The notes under the pieces were generated by a model. That model was not told the origin of the DNA. It made no database searches and was given only the letters and a program-made list of their open reading frames with translations. A stretch of 64,000 bases of DNA, from NCBI GenBank assembly GCA_963736575.1, contig CAVTPD010000001.1:1364001-1428000 (forward strand), read 5' to 3'. A program made the position numbers and the translations under genes. Position 1 is the stretch's first letter; every line of letters starts with the position of its first letter. Shown here one piece after another: positions 1 to 8,808 of this stretch. The stretch comes from CAVTPD01 sp963736575. GTDB lineage: Bacteria; Bacteroidota; Bacteroidia; Cytophagales; JAAEPT01.

Positions 1-1
1 G

Positions 2-88
2 TTAGAAAAGATAGATATACAAAGTGAAGAATTTTTCAGTATTCTTCACGAAGCTATTTTATATGTTGAACAAAAAATCTTCAGTTAG
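2..88 (+). CDS. C-terminal end of an unidentified protein (partial)
   Basis: An open frame runs in from the window edge for 28 codons and stops with TAG at 86-88. The visible tail is acidic and amphipathic (ends YVEQKIFS). The last base of its stop is the first base of the menC GTG start, so the two genes are translationally coupled. That makes a menaquinone-pathway or co-transcribed membrane gene plausible, but too little sequence is present to name it. Confidence 0.6.
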   Translation, partial: LEKIDIQSEEFFSILHEAILYVEQKIFS

Positions 89-1134
89 TGAAAATCAGTT
101 ATAAGAAAAAAGTTTTACAATTCAGTTTTACAGTAGGCACTTCTAGAGGTATTCTGAAAGATAGAGCCATATGGATTTTTAAGCTGAAAGACGAAGAGAC
201 AGGTAAAACTTTAGGTAGAGGTGAAGCGGCCCCTTTACAAAATTTAAGCTTGGACGATAGAGAAGATTTTGAAGAGTATTTAGACATTAAGCTGAAAGAC
301 TTTAAAGACATAGATTTACCAGAAACCGAAGAAGAAATCTTTGATCTAGTAAACCGTGAAATTTCCAATGAATTTCCATCGGTGAAATTTGCTTTCGAAA
401 CCTTATTTTTAGATGCGCTTCATAAAGGCAAAGGTAAAATTTTAGAAAATCCATTTTGCGACAAAAACCAACCTATTACTATTAACGGTTTGGTTTGGAT
501 GGGTGAAGAAGCATTCATGCGTCAGCAAATTGACGAGAAGCTAGAAAAAGGGTTCAGTTGTGTGAAAATGAAGATTGGCGCTATTGATTGGGAAACCGAA
601 CATAAACTGTTGCAATACATCCGTTCTCATTATTCTGAAAAAGACCTGACTTTACGCGTTGATGCCAACGGCGCTTTCAATAAGAAAAATGTTTTTGGTG
701 TATTAGATCAATTAGCTCAATTAGATATTCATTCTATAGAGCAACCGGTAAAAGCCAAAAAGTACGATTTAATGGCGAAGGTTTGCAGTAAGTCACCTTT
801 ACCTATTGCCTTAGATGAAGACCTAATTGGGATTTTTGATGGAGATAAAGAATATTTATTAAGTCGTTTAAATCCACATTATGTAATCTTTAAACCTACA
901 CTTTTAGGTGGAATTGCAGAAACTTTAGAATGGATAGAAATCTGCGAACGTTATCAAATTGGTTGGTGGGTGACTTCGGCATTAGAATCTAATATTGCTT
1001 TAAATGCCATTGCGCAATTCACTTCTAAATACGCCGATTTATCTATGCCACAAGGTTTAGGCACCGGACAAATATTTGTAGAAAATACTCAGCCGGAGAT
1101 GCGTGTAGTGGGAGACCAGTTGTATTATAAGTAA
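88..1134 (+). CDS. menC: o-succinylbenzoate synthase (MenC), enolase superfamily
   Basis: 348 residues. It dehydrates SHCHC to o-succinylbenzoate in cytoplasmic menaquinone synthesis. The enolase-superfamily barrel signatures are in order: K160-x-K162 (KMK), D192 in DANGA, E218 in IEQP, D243 in ALDED and K269 in FKPTLLGG, which fit the Mg ligands and the two acid/base lysines. The N-terminal capping domain covers about residues 1-120. The start is a GTG overlapping the preceding stop. No ATG precedes it in frame, and the MKISYKKKVL start fits the family. The assignment rests on motif order and on the absence of dipeptide-epimerase C-terminal signatures; a related enolase-family racemase is less likely. 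Confidence 0.88.
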   Translation: MKISYKKKVLQFSFTVGTSRGILKDRAIWIFKLKDEETGKTLGRGEAAPLQNLSLDDREDFEEYLDIKLKDFKDIDLPETEEEIFDLVNREISNEFPSVKFAFETLFLDALHKGKGKILENPFCDKNQPITINGLVWMGEEAFMRQQIDEKLEKGFSCVKMKIGAIDWETEHKLLQYIRSHYSEKDLTLRVDANGAFNKKNVFGVLDQLAQLDIHSIEQPVKAKKYDLMAKVCSKSPLPIALDEDLIGIFDGDKEYLLSRLNPHYVIFKPTLLGGIAETLEWIEICERYQIGWWVTSALESNIALNAIAQFTSKYADLSMPQGLGTGQIFVENTQPEMRVVGDQLYYK

Positions 1135-1190
1135 TCTGGAATTTACTCTGGTATTCTTTCTATTTTCCGATCAATTTGTAACTTCATGCT

Positions 1191-1601
1191 ATGCAAAAAA
1201 ACTGGCCCGAATATGTAGTGTTTTTCGATGGTGTTTGTAACCTCTGTAATGGGCTGGTTAAATTTTTAATACCGCGTGATAAACAAGCTAAACTACATTT
1301 TGCGCCCTTACAATCGGAACAAGCACAACAACTTTTAAAAGAAAACAACATTTCTACCAAAGTATTAAGCACGGTAGTTCTGTACAAAAAAGGAATAATG
1401 CATACTAAATCTGCTGCGGGTATCCGTATTTTAGCTGCTTTAGGTGGATTTTGGAAATTAATGTATGTTTTCCTTATTGTCCCTTCACCTTTGCGTGATT
1501 TGATTTATAACTTCATTGCTAATAACCGCTACAAATGGTTTGGGCAGTCGGAAGCGTGTATGATTCCTACACCAGAGATTAAAGAACGGTTTTTAGGATG
1601 A
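1191..1601 (+). CDS. DCC-family thiol-disulfide oxidoreductase (DUF393)
   Basis: 136 residues. It carries the family signature near the N-terminus, D13-G-V-C16-N-L-C19, followed by a thioredoxin-like small fold. The central stretch with AAGIRILAALGG and the C-terminal YRWFG-like segment (here YKWFGQSEAC) are also family features. DCC proteins are thought to be small redox proteins with a CxxC pair; no substrate is established. It overlaps the next membrane-protein gene by four bases (ATGA), which implies coupled translation. It lies 57 bp after menC and may share its transcript. Confidence 0.85.
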   Translation: MQKNWPEYVVFFDGVCNLCNGLVKFLIPRDKQAKLHFAPLQSEQAQQLLKENNISTKVLSTVVLYKKGIMHTKSAAGIRILAALGGFWKLMYVFLIVPSPLRDLIYNFIANNRYKWFGQSEACMIPTPEIKERFLG

Positions 1602-2170
1602 AAAATATTGCGCAGCTAGAAAAAGCTATTTTTGGATTAGTAGTAACTTTTATTGTCGCATTAATCATCTCGCAGGCTAATAGATGGAGTAGTACAGGTT
1701 ACTTGATGATGGCCATGTACCTTACTCATATAATTCTTCCTGTGATTTACTTATTTAGAACTAAATTCTCTCATCTTTTTGTATGCTTCATATGTTTCGC
1801 TTTATATTATTTAGGGACATTATTTAGAATGTGTCATTGGCCTTTAGGTGGAATAATGCTTATAATAGGCGAATTTGCTTACTTCAGCTCTGGTATACTT
1901 TTATTAAGCACAAATAGAAATATATATAATGAAGTTGAAAAAGCAATAATTACGATTGTATCAATATTATCAATATTCTACTTTGTAGACTTAGTGTTTA
2001 AAATTTCACCTGTACTTTTCCTAAGACTTATACATTTTATTATTATGTTCTTATCACTCATTTTTTTGTATAAATCTAAGGTGGAAGAACAAGGCGTGAA
2101 GCAAATTTTTAAAATCTATTTATTGTATAGTGTTTTGCCTGTTACTTTGTTAATTATAAGTTTGATTTAA
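1598..2170 (+). CDS. Integral membrane protein with GldL-like HWP motif
   Basis: 190 residues with about six or seven hydrophobic segments (roughly residues 12-28, 36-53, 57-76, 80-99, 113-131, 135-155 and 172-190). The segment LFRMCHWPLGG followed by a glycine-rich helix resembles the motif seen in GldL, the T9SS motor subunit, and in related Bacteroidota membrane proteins. The protein is otherwise unlike GldL: it lacks the long cytoplasmic coiled-coil tail. Its ATG overlaps the stop of the DCC gene. No function can be assigned. Confidence 0.75.
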   Translation: MKNIAQLEKAIFGLVVTFIVALIISQANRWSSTGYLMMAMYLTHIILPVIYLFRTKFSHLFVCFICFALYYLGTLFRMCHWPLGGIMLIIGEFAYFSSGILLLSTNRNIYNEVEKAIITIVSILSIFYFVDLVFKISPVLFLRLIHFIIMFLSLIFLYKSKVEEQGVKQIFKIYLLYSVLPVTLLIISLI

Positions 2171-2177
2171 AAGGATT

Positions 2178-2198
2178 AAGGATCTTATAAAGATCCTT
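2178..2198 (+). terminator. Hairpin after the menC-DCC-membrane gene group
   Basis: A perfect nine-base stem (AAGGATCTT / AAGATCCTT) with a three-base loop starts seven bases after the stop codon. A short T-rich stretch follows a little further on. It is a plausible intrinsic terminator, though its T tract is weak. Confidence 0.5.
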
Positions 2199-2280
2199 GA
2201 TCCTGAAGATTTTTCCTAAGTGCATAACTCCAAAACATAACTTTCGGTGGTTTAATTGAAGAATCTTATTTTAGCTTTTA

Positions 2281-4257
2281 ATGAATTCTGCCGATATAGA
2301 CTCCATAAAGAGTTACCAAAAATATTTTAAGCGTTTAGTTGAAATTGAACGGGAAGAAGAAATGTCTGCCCAGCTCAACGAAATCTTATTGTTTTCAGGA
2401 AAAAAGAGAGAACAAAAAGGACGCGCAATTTTAGACTTAAACGGTTTTGATGCCGGTACCGGAATAGGCGGTTCGTATTTGGTGCGCTTAAAAGGGAAAG
2501 GCAATCTGCCCAAAACGGAAATTTCTATTGGTGATTTGGTGATTTGTTCATCTACCAATCCGCCGAACGGTAAAGAACCACAAGCGGTGGTGGTAGAAAA
2601 AAGCAAACGGTTTATAAAAATAGCCTATTCATCTCATCCACCAAGTGATGTTTTTAAGACCAATGTCCGTTTAGATTTATTTGCCAACGATGTTACGTTT
2701 CAGCGGATGAAAGAGGCATTGTCGCACTTAAAAGACCGACAAATTATATCGGATTTGTTATTGGGGAAAAGACAGCCTCGTTTATTGGAAGCAGACGAAA
2801 TACCCGAACTTCAGTTTGAAAATAAAGCCTTAAACGATTATCAAAAAGAAGCCGTACAAAAGTCTATTGAAGCCGAAGATTTATTTGTGCTGCATGGCCC
2901 ACCGGGAACAGGGAAAACCACTACTTTAATCGAAAGCATTATTCAGCATGTGAAGATTGGGAAATACGTTTTGGCAACCGCTGATTCTAATATTGCTGTT
3001 GACAATATGTTAGAACGTTTAATGAAGCACAAAATCCCTGTGGTGCGTATTGGTAATCCGGTTCGGATCCAGGAAGAATTACAAGCTACTTCACTGGAAT
3101 ACCAACTTCAGAACAACGATAAATTTCAGACTTCCGCATCGCACTGGAGCAGCATTCAGGATTTAAGACAAGAGCAAACCCGATTCATTGTAGCCAACGG
3201 ACAAAATAGAAGAGGTTTATCCGACGGAGAAATTATTGCCGCTGCTAAAAGAGATACCGCTGCCCGTGGAATTCCTAAAGATAGAATTCGGAAAATGGCA
3301 CAATGGCTAAACCTTCAAAAAAAAATCAATGTGTTGATGGAAGAAGCGCAATCCTTGGAAGGCAAAGCCATTCAGGAAGTATTGTCGAATGCGAAAGTAA
3401 TTTGCGCTACTAATTCTACAGCCGGCTCTGATTTATTGAAAGATTTCCGGTTTTCCGTAGCCGTAATTGACGAAGCTTCACAGTCTATGGAACCCAGTTG
3501 TTTGATTCCCATGGTTCGGACTAAAAAATGGATTTTAGCAGGCGATCACAAACAATTGCCACCGACCATTTTAAGCAAAGAGGCCAGGGCTTTAAATCTA
3601 ACTTTGTTTGAACGTTGGGTGAATCTATACCCCGAACATTCCTACGTTATCCGTCAGCAGTACCGCATGAACGAACAAATCATGAAATTCTCTAACGAGC
3701 ATTTTTACAACGGTGAATTAGTGGCCGATGATTCGGTGAAAAAACAAAAACTAAGCGATTATACCGGTTTTAGTTTTCAGCATGCGAATAATTATTCGGG
3801 GTTATTGTATTCGGATGAACCGGTGAACTGTATAGCCATAAACGAAAGCGGAGAAACCAAACGGCAAGGCGGGTATTCGTACATGAATAAAGCAGAGGCC
3901 AAAGCTGTTTCTGAAATTATTACCGCGCTAACGGCTTGTAGAATTTTTCCGCAGGATATTGGTGTAATTTCTCCTTATGATGCTCAAGTTCAGTATATCA
4001 AGGACGTTATGGGCGATTCTGGGGTAGAAGTAAAAAGTGTAGACGGTTTTCAGGGTAGAGAAAAAGAAGTGATGATTATTTCTTTTGTACGAAGCAATGA
4101 AAATGGCGACATTGGTTTCTTAAGTGATTACCGACGTTTAAATGTTGCCTTAACCCGTGCTAAAAAGAAGATGTTTTTAGTAGGAGATCCCGAAACACTT
4201 TGCCAACATTCGGTTTATAAAGAAATGTGGAAAGGGTATTTAAAGGTAAATTCTTAA
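2281..4257 (+). CDS. Superfamily 1 helicase, UPF1/IGHMBP2-like
   Basis: 658 residues. This is a nucleic-acid-dependent ATPase with an N-terminal beta-barrel-like region (about 1-170) and two RecA-like domains. Visible motifs are Walker A GPPGTGKT (206-213), motif II DEAS (near 395), AGDHKQLPPT (motif III), QYRMN, then SVDGFQGREKE (motif V) and RRLNVALTRAKK (motif VI). This set and order are typical of the bacterial relatives of eukaryotic UPF1/IGHMBP2, and the length is normal for Bacteroidota members. Substrate (DNA or RNA) and pathway are not known from sequence. It stands alone, with a hairpin before it and a structured repeat after it. Confidence 0.9.
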   Translation: MNSADIDSIKSYQKYFKRLVEIEREEEMSAQLNEILLFSGKKREQKGRAILDLNGFDAGTGIGGSYLVRLKGKGNLPKTEISIGDLVICSSTNPPNGKEPQAVVVEKSKRFIKIAYSSHPPSDVFKTNVRLDLFANDVTFQRMKEALSHLKDRQIISDLLLGKRQPRLLEADEIPELQFENKALNDYQKEAVQKSIEAEDLFVLHGPPGTGKTTTLIESIIQHVKIGKYVLATADSNIAVDNMLERLMKHKIPVVRIGNPVRIQEELQATSLEYQLQNNDKFQTSASHWSSIQDLRQEQTRFIVANGQNRRGLSDGEIIAAAKRDTAARGIPKDRIRKMAQWLNLQKKINVLMEEAQSLEGKAIQEVLSNAKVICATNSTAGSDLLKDFRFSVAVIDEASQSMEPSCLIPMVRTKKWILAGDHKQLPPTILSKEARALNLTLFERWVNLYPEHSYVIRQQYRMNEQIMKFSNEHFYNGELVADDSVKKQKLSDYTGFSFQHANNYSGLLYSDEPVNCIAINESGETKRQGGYSYMNKAEAKAVSEIITALTACRIFPQDIGVISPYDAQVQYIKDVMGDSGVEVKSVDGFQGREKEVMIISFVRSNENGDIGFLSDYRRLNVALTRAKKKMFLVGDPETLCQHSVYKEMWKGYLKVNS

Positions 4258-4293
4258 CGTTATCTACATTTAATTAGAGCAGGTAATTTCTAT

Positions 4294-4373
4294 AATTCCT
4301 TCCTAGGGGAAAGCCTGTACCGCACTTGATGCGGTAGTGTGCTTTTCGCAAGAAAAGTTCGGAAGGGGTGTTT
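4294..4373 (+). repeat. Interspersed structured repeat, copy A
   Basis: About 80 bp lying between the helicase gene and ispG. The same sequence occurs in reverse orientation at 17038-17114 with roughly 85% identity by eye. It can fold into an outer stem (CCTTCC with GGAAGG) enclosing two hairpins: TACCGCA/TGCGGTA and CTTTTC/GAAAAG. Stems and spacing are preserved in the two copies. It looks like a REP/BIME-type or small non-autonomous element. No function is known to me. Confidence 0.75.
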
Positions 4374-4479
4374 ATTAAGAATTAGATTGAATAATTTATT
4401 CCCACCAATTATAAAATTCAGTGTATTAATTTTAAAAACGAATAGATACTCTGTACCTTAAAAACTGTAATTTCACAGT

Positions 4480-6429
4480 ATGAAAGCTAAATACACCAAT
4501 AGCCTTACCGCCTACAAGAGAAGAGAGACCATTGAAGTGAAGATCGGAAGTGTTCCGATGGGTGGCAATAACCCTATTCGTATTCAGTCGATGACTACCG
4601 TTGATACCATGGATACCGAGGGTTCTATTGAAGAATGCATTAGAATTATAGAGTCTGGTTGCGACTACGTGCGTATTACAGCGCCAAGCATAAAAGAAGC
4701 CCAAAACTTACAAAATATAAAAGACGGATTACGAAAAAGAGGCTACAAAACACCTCTTATTGCGGACATCCATTTTACGCCAAACGCAGCCGAGTTAGCC
4801 GCGAAAATCGTAGAGAAAGTTCGGGTTAATCCGGGGAACTACGCCGATAAAAAACGTTTTGATGTTATTGAATACGATAATTTAAGCTATCAAGCAGAAT
4901 TAGAGCGTATTCGGGAGCGCTTTGTTCCTTTAGTGAAAATCTGTAAAGAATACGGTACCGCCATGCGTATTGGCACCAATCACGGTTCGCTTTCAGACCG
5001 AATTATGAGCCGTTACGGCGATACGCCACTGGGTATGGTAGAATCTGCCTTAGAGTTTTTACGTATTTGCGAAAACGAAGAATATTACAACATTGTGATT
5101 TCCATGAAGTCTTCCAACACGCAAGTGATGGTAGAAGCGTACCGTATGTTGGTGGCTAAACTGAAGGAAGAAGAAATGAAACCTTATCCGGTACATTTGG
5201 GCGTTACCGAAGCCGGAGAAGGAGAGGATGGTAGAATTAAGTCTGCCGTTGGGATTGGTACGTTATTAGAAGACGGTATTGGTGACACGGTTCGGGTTTC
5301 TTTAACCGAAGCAGCCGAGTTTGAAGCACCGGTAGCCAAAGCCTTAATAGACCGTTATAAAAAACGGAGCTCACACGATAAAATTGAGCCGATTACCAAT
5401 ATTGAGTACTCTCCGTACGAATACAAACGAAGAGAAACCAATGAAATAATGAATTTCGGTAGCACCAATGTTCCGCGTGTAATTGCCGATTTATCACACA
5501 TTAAAGAAATTAAATTCAACGATCTTAAGGAAATTGGCCATTTCTATCTGTCGGCAACCGATAAGTGGAGCATGAACGATCAAGGCGTAGATTACATCTA
5601 TACCGGCAAAAATAAAATCGGGTTTATGTTGCCCAATGGTGTTCGTGAGGTAATGGATTATGTGGCTTGGGGAATCCACTCAAGGCCTAAGTACGTTATT
5701 CCGTTATTAAATGTAGAAGAGTTTTTACAGAATGAATGTAAGGGCGAAAAGATAGTCCGCATAAAGCTTTCGGATATTAATGGTAAGCTCATTAGTGCTT
5801 TAATGAAATCCCCGCACGTGCTTTTAATGCTTTCAACTAAAAATCTTCACGCCATGGCCGAATTAAGACGCGCCATGATTAAGTTGGAAGATAACGGCAT
5901 AAAAGCTCCCGTGATTTTCGAAAGAAGTTATGAAAACCTAAGCGACGATCAGTTTCAGTTGTATGCCGCTACCGATTTAGGTGGTTTATTAATAGATGGT
6001 TTTGGGGATGGTATTATGCTGAAATCGAATAATAACGGCATAAAAGCTTGTAATTCCATTGCTTTCGGGATTTTACAAGCGGCCCGTACCCGAATGTCTA
6101 AAACCGAATACATTTCTTGCCCATCTTGCGGAAGAACCTTATTTGATTTACAGGAAACCACGGCAATGATCCGTAAACGTACCGATCACCTAAAAGGCCT
6201 AAAAATTGGAATTATGGGTTGTATTGTAAACGGACCTGGTGAAATGGCCGATGCCGATTATGGTTATGTAGGTTCGGGACCTGGTAAAATCACTTTGTAC
6301 CGCGGAAAAGAAGTGGTGAAGAAAAATATTCCGTTCAAAGACGCTTTAGACGAATTAATAGAATTAATTAAATCGGAAGGCGACTGGATAGAACCGGAAC
6401 ATGTGGGACAAGAAGAATTAAATGCATAG
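4480..6429 (+). CDS. ispG: (E)-4-hydroxy-3-methylbut-2-enyl-diphosphate synthase, long form (IspG/GcpE)
   Basis: 649 residues. It catalyses the penultimate step of the MEP isoprenoid pathway, converting MEcPP to HMBPP. The N-terminal TIM barrel (about 1-290, starting RETIEVKIGSVPMGG) and the C-terminal cluster domain are separated by a large insert, the three-domain architecture also found in Chlamydiae, Bacteroidota and plants. The [4Fe-4S] ligands are visible as C547-P-S-C550, C581 (MGCIVNGPGE) and E588, with the usual 30 and 6 residue spacings. The following small gene starts on the base after its TAG stop, so it heads a compact operon with the next two genes. Confidence 0.95.
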   Translation: MKAKYTNSLTAYKRRETIEVKIGSVPMGGNNPIRIQSMTTVDTMDTEGSIEECIRIIESGCDYVRITAPSIKEAQNLQNIKDGLRKRGYKTPLIADIHFTPNAAELAAKIVEKVRVNPGNYADKKRFDVIEYDNLSYQAELERIRERFVPLVKICKEYGTAMRIGTNHGSLSDRIMSRYGDTPLGMVESALEFLRICENEEYYNIVISMKSSNTQVMVEAYRMLVAKLKEEEMKPYPVHLGVTEAGEGEDGRIKSAVGIGTLLEDGIGDTVRVSLTEAAEFEAPVAKALIDRYKKRSSHDKIEPITNIEYSPYEYKRRETNEIMNFGSTNVPRVIADLSHIKEIKFNDLKEIGHFYLSATDKWSMNDQGVDYIYTGKNKIGFMLPNGVREVMDYVAWGIHSRPKYVIPLLNVEEFLQNECKGEKIVRIKLSDINGKLISALMKSPHVLLMLSTKNLHAMAELRRAMIKLEDNGIKAPVIFERSYENLSDDQFQLYAATDLGGLLIDGFGDGIMLKSNNNGIKACNSIAFGILQAARTRMSKTEYISCPSCGRTLFDLQETTAMIRKRTDHLKGLKIGIMGCIVNGPGEMADADYGYVGSGPGKITLYRGKEVVKKNIPFKDALDELIELIKSEGDWIEPEHVGQEELNA

Positions 6430-6588
6430 ATGAAGGATTTTTTCAATTTCAAAGAGGTTTTTACGTATCTGTTTAAACCTCACAAGTCGAAGAATTTTAA
6501 TACCGCCGCCATGCATTGGATCAATCGTTTTGCGATTGTAGTGTTTTTGGGAGGTGTTTTGTACATTATCTTTACCTTTTATGTATGA
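6430..6588 (+). CDS. Small membrane protein (52 aa), DUF6728-like
   Basis: 52 residues. It has a short soluble N-terminus (MKDFFNFKEVFTYLFK), a polar linker, the motif AMHWINR and one transmembrane helix (about residues 33-51). It starts immediately after the ispG stop (TAGATG), and its TGA overlaps the ATG of the amidotransferase gene. Comparable small single-helix proteins follow ispG in Bacteroidota; I recall this family as DUF6728, but from memory only. The conserved context suggests a real gene. Function is unknown. Confidence 0.7.
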   Translation: MKDFFNFKEVFTYLFKPHKSKNFNTAAMHWINRFAIVVFLGGVLYIIFTFYV

Positions 6589-7283
6589 GAATTCATTATT
6601 TCCAACACGTACCGTTTGAAGGTTTGGGCAGTATAGAAAATTGGGTTGCTGAAAATCAATACCCATTAAGTGTAACACAGTTTTTTAAAACCGACTGGCA
6701 ATTACCCAACATCAATGACGTAGATTTTTTAATTGTAATGGGCGGCCCTATGGGTGTGTACGATTATGTGGAATTCCCTTTTCTAACGGAAGAAAAAGCC
6801 TTTATAAAAGAGCTTATCCGCGCTGGAAAACGAGTATTGGGTGTATGCTTGGGCGCACAACTCATTGCTGCCGCTTTGGGTAAAGAAGTATATCCCAATA
6901 AAGGCATTAAAGAAATTGGTTGGATGCCTGTAAATAAAGTAGGGGACAACTCAGTTTTTAAAGACTTTCCGGAAAGTGTAAACGTATTGCATTGGCACGG
7001 CGACACCTTTGATTTACCCGTTGGAGCCGAATTGATTTTTGCTACCGACACCTGCAGAAACCAAGCTTTTGTCATCGATAACAGGGTAGTAGGCTTGCAA
7101 TTCCATTTTGAAGCCAACCAAGAAAGTTTAAGCGCTTTTACCAAAAATTGCAAAGCTGAAATTGAAGCCAATATAGAACAGAAAACCGTTCATTCAGTAG
7201 AAGAGATTTTTGCCAACGAAAACACAGCAGAAGTAAATCGCTTAATGAAAAAGCTGTTGAATGCAATGGTGAAGAAGGAGTAG
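6585..7283 (+). CDS. Class I glutamine amidotransferase, GMP-synthase-like
   Basis: 232 residues. It is a stand-alone GATase1 domain of the kind found fused to or near GMP synthase, related to the YfeJ group. The triad is visible: nucleophile C88 in GVCLGAQ, H174 and E176 in LQFHFEA. The oxyanion-hole region is MGGPMGVYD (52-60). The start is taken at 6585, because the ATG overlaps the preceding stop as ATGA and MRIHYFQHVP begins the fold directly. A longer frame to 6516 would lie inside the small upstream gene. The amide acceptor is unknown. Confidence 0.88.
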   Translation: MRIHYFQHVPFEGLGSIENWVAENQYPLSVTQFFKTDWQLPNINDVDFLIVMGGPMGVYDYVEFPFLTEEKAFIKELIRAGKRVLGVCLGAQLIAAALGKEVYPNKGIKEIGWMPVNKVGDNSVFKDFPESVNVLHWHGDTFDLPVGAELIFATDTCRNQAFVIDNRVVGLQFHFEANQESLSAFTKNCKAEIEANIEQKTVHSVEEIFANENTAEVNRLMKKLLNAMVKKE

Positions 7284-7511
7284 TTCAAGCGTCCTTTACT
7301 TCAAGCTCTGTAGATACAAGCACCAGCCAGTGTGCTTTAACCTACTTAAAGGAAAAATAAATTGTCAATTTTTTATAAGAATAATTAGTCTGTTTTACAA
7401 AAAAATACTTGCCAATCTATTACTACATTAAGCTTAAAAGTGTTTAACTTAGAACACTTTTAGTATACAAACTGTAAGTCGTACATTAACAACTTAAAAG
7501 TATCGAAACTA
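7284..7511. other. Intergenic region bordering the accessory island
   Basis: AT-rich DNA between core genes and the three-gene unknown operon. The only clear structure is a nine-base perfect inverted repeat, AAAAGTGTT-(8)-AACACTTTT, at 7436-7461. It lies 50 bp before the first gene and could be an operator or a terminator. No RNA gene or coding region was seen. Confidence 0.5.
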
Positions 7512-8168
7512 GTGATTCTTAAACTTACTGTCCAAAATATTGTAATCATTGCAAACAATTTTAATCCTTCAATATTAAGAGAGCAATGGTTAGTAGAACA
7601 TGGAATATTGAAATCAGGTGAAATGATTGGTAATTTTGCTTTTTCAAATCAGGCTGTAAATTTTTTTACAAAAGATTTTGGTTTAACAGCGTTGTCAACG
7701 CAAATTCAACTACAATTATTAGGCAACAATCCCACAGAGATCATTAATGAAACTTTAGGAGGTATTTTAAGAGAACTTCCTCATGTTCCATATCAAGGAA
7801 TTGGAATTAATTTTAATTGGGAATTACATTCATCTAATCAAGAATCGTATCAAGAATTAAGCAAGAAATTATTTTATAGTAGTTCTTCGCCAGTTTTTTC
7901 TACTCTTGATTCTGATGATAGTTTTTATGGTGCATATGTAAGTAAAAACTTTCATTTGGGAAGAATGAAGCTTGATATGAAGCCGAGTAAAAGACAAGTG
8001 TTGCCTAATGGAAAAAGTGAAGAATTTATTAATTTTTCTTTTAACTATCATCATGAGGTTACTTCAAATCCCAGTTCAGAAAATATAATTGAAATCATTA
8101 ATGATTGGATTTTGTATTTAGAAGACTCTAAAAATGTAATGAATAAGATTGTCAATGGAAGCAATTAA
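7512..8168 (+). CDS. Hypothetical protein, first gene of accessory operon
   Basis: 218 residues, unrecognised. It starts at GTG; the next methionine is at residue 38, past conserved-looking beta-rich sequence (LKLTVQNIVIIANNF). There is no signal peptide or transmembrane segment. The pattern of alternating short hydrophobic strands, with a PYQGIGINFNWEL segment near residue 100, suggests a compact alpha/beta cytoplasmic protein. It overlaps the next gene by 14 bases, so the pair is co-translated. Codon use is more AT-rich than in the flanking core genes, in keeping with an acquired island. Confidence 0.7.
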   Translation: MILKLTVQNIVIIANNFNPSILREQWLVEHGILKSGEMIGNFAFSNQAVNFFTKDFGLTALSTQIQLQLLGNNPTEIINETLGGILRELPHVPYQGIGINFNWELHSSNQESYQELSKKLFYSSSSPVFSTLDSDDSFYGAYVSKNFHLGRMKLDMKPSKRQVLPNGKSEEFINFSFNYHHEVTSNPSSENIIEIINDWILYLEDSKNVMNKIVNGSN

Positions 8169-8802
8169 AGAAATTTCAACAACTGGTATTGATAACGCAG
8201 GAGTGTTTGGATATGCACCTGAAGTGATAAATGGTGAAATGAATTCGCGTTCTATCTCACATCAACTTTTGGAGTATAAAAACAAATTTGTAGATTGTGT
8301 TGTTTTTGATCTAAAGCCTAATAGCTCTATATTTAGCATTGATGGAACTTTATCTACTAGGTCGATAAAAGTACGGCAGAGTGTTAACCTTCGGTTTGGT
8401 CTTTCGGAAATTGAAAATAAAACTCTTGATGTTTTGACTTATGTTGTAAAGTCACTTGAACAGCCAGATGTTACTTTTGCTGCGAATAAATTTATTCAGG
8501 AATTAGAATCAGATCTAGTAAATTATACACCTGAATTAAATGTACGGTATACTACTAAAATTTTTAACAAATTTTATACTGAAATTAAAAACTCAAATTT
8601 AAATTTAATTGAAGCGGTATTAGATCAAATTAATGTAGATAGATTTCCTTTGCAATGTTTAGTGAATATTTTAAGTGTTACTTATACTAATAAAAAAGAA
8701 TTAGGGGTGTCAAGAACTAATTTTTGGCATAAAGTTAACCAAACTGCAGTTGATCAAATTGGTGAAAATAGAGCCGAGTTAATAATCGCTGGATTTAAGT
8801 AG
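8155..8802 (+). CDS. Hypothetical protein, second gene of accessory operon
   Basis: 215 residues from the ATG at 8155; a TTG two codons earlier is a less likely start. It is unrecognised, with no signal peptide or membrane helix. The N-terminal third has a structural-protein flavour (FDLKPNSSIFSIDGTLSTRSIK) and the C-terminal half is predicted helical. It overlaps the upstream gene and is followed after six bases by the papain-like gene. The three-gene order with tight spacing argues for one functional unit, such as a multi-component system. Nothing in the sequence names it. Confidence 0.7.
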   Translation: MEAIKEISTTGIDNAGVFGYAPEVINGEMNSRSISHQLLEYKNKFVDCVVFDLKPNSSIFSIDGTLSTRSIKVRQSVNLRFGLSEIENKTLDVLTYVVKSLEQPDVTFAANKFIQELESDLVNYTPELNVRYTTKIFNKFYTEIKNSNLNLIEAVLDQINVDRFPLQCLVNILSVTYTNKKELGVSRTNFWHKVNQTAVDQIGENRAELIIAGFK

Positions 8803-8808
8803 TTTTTA

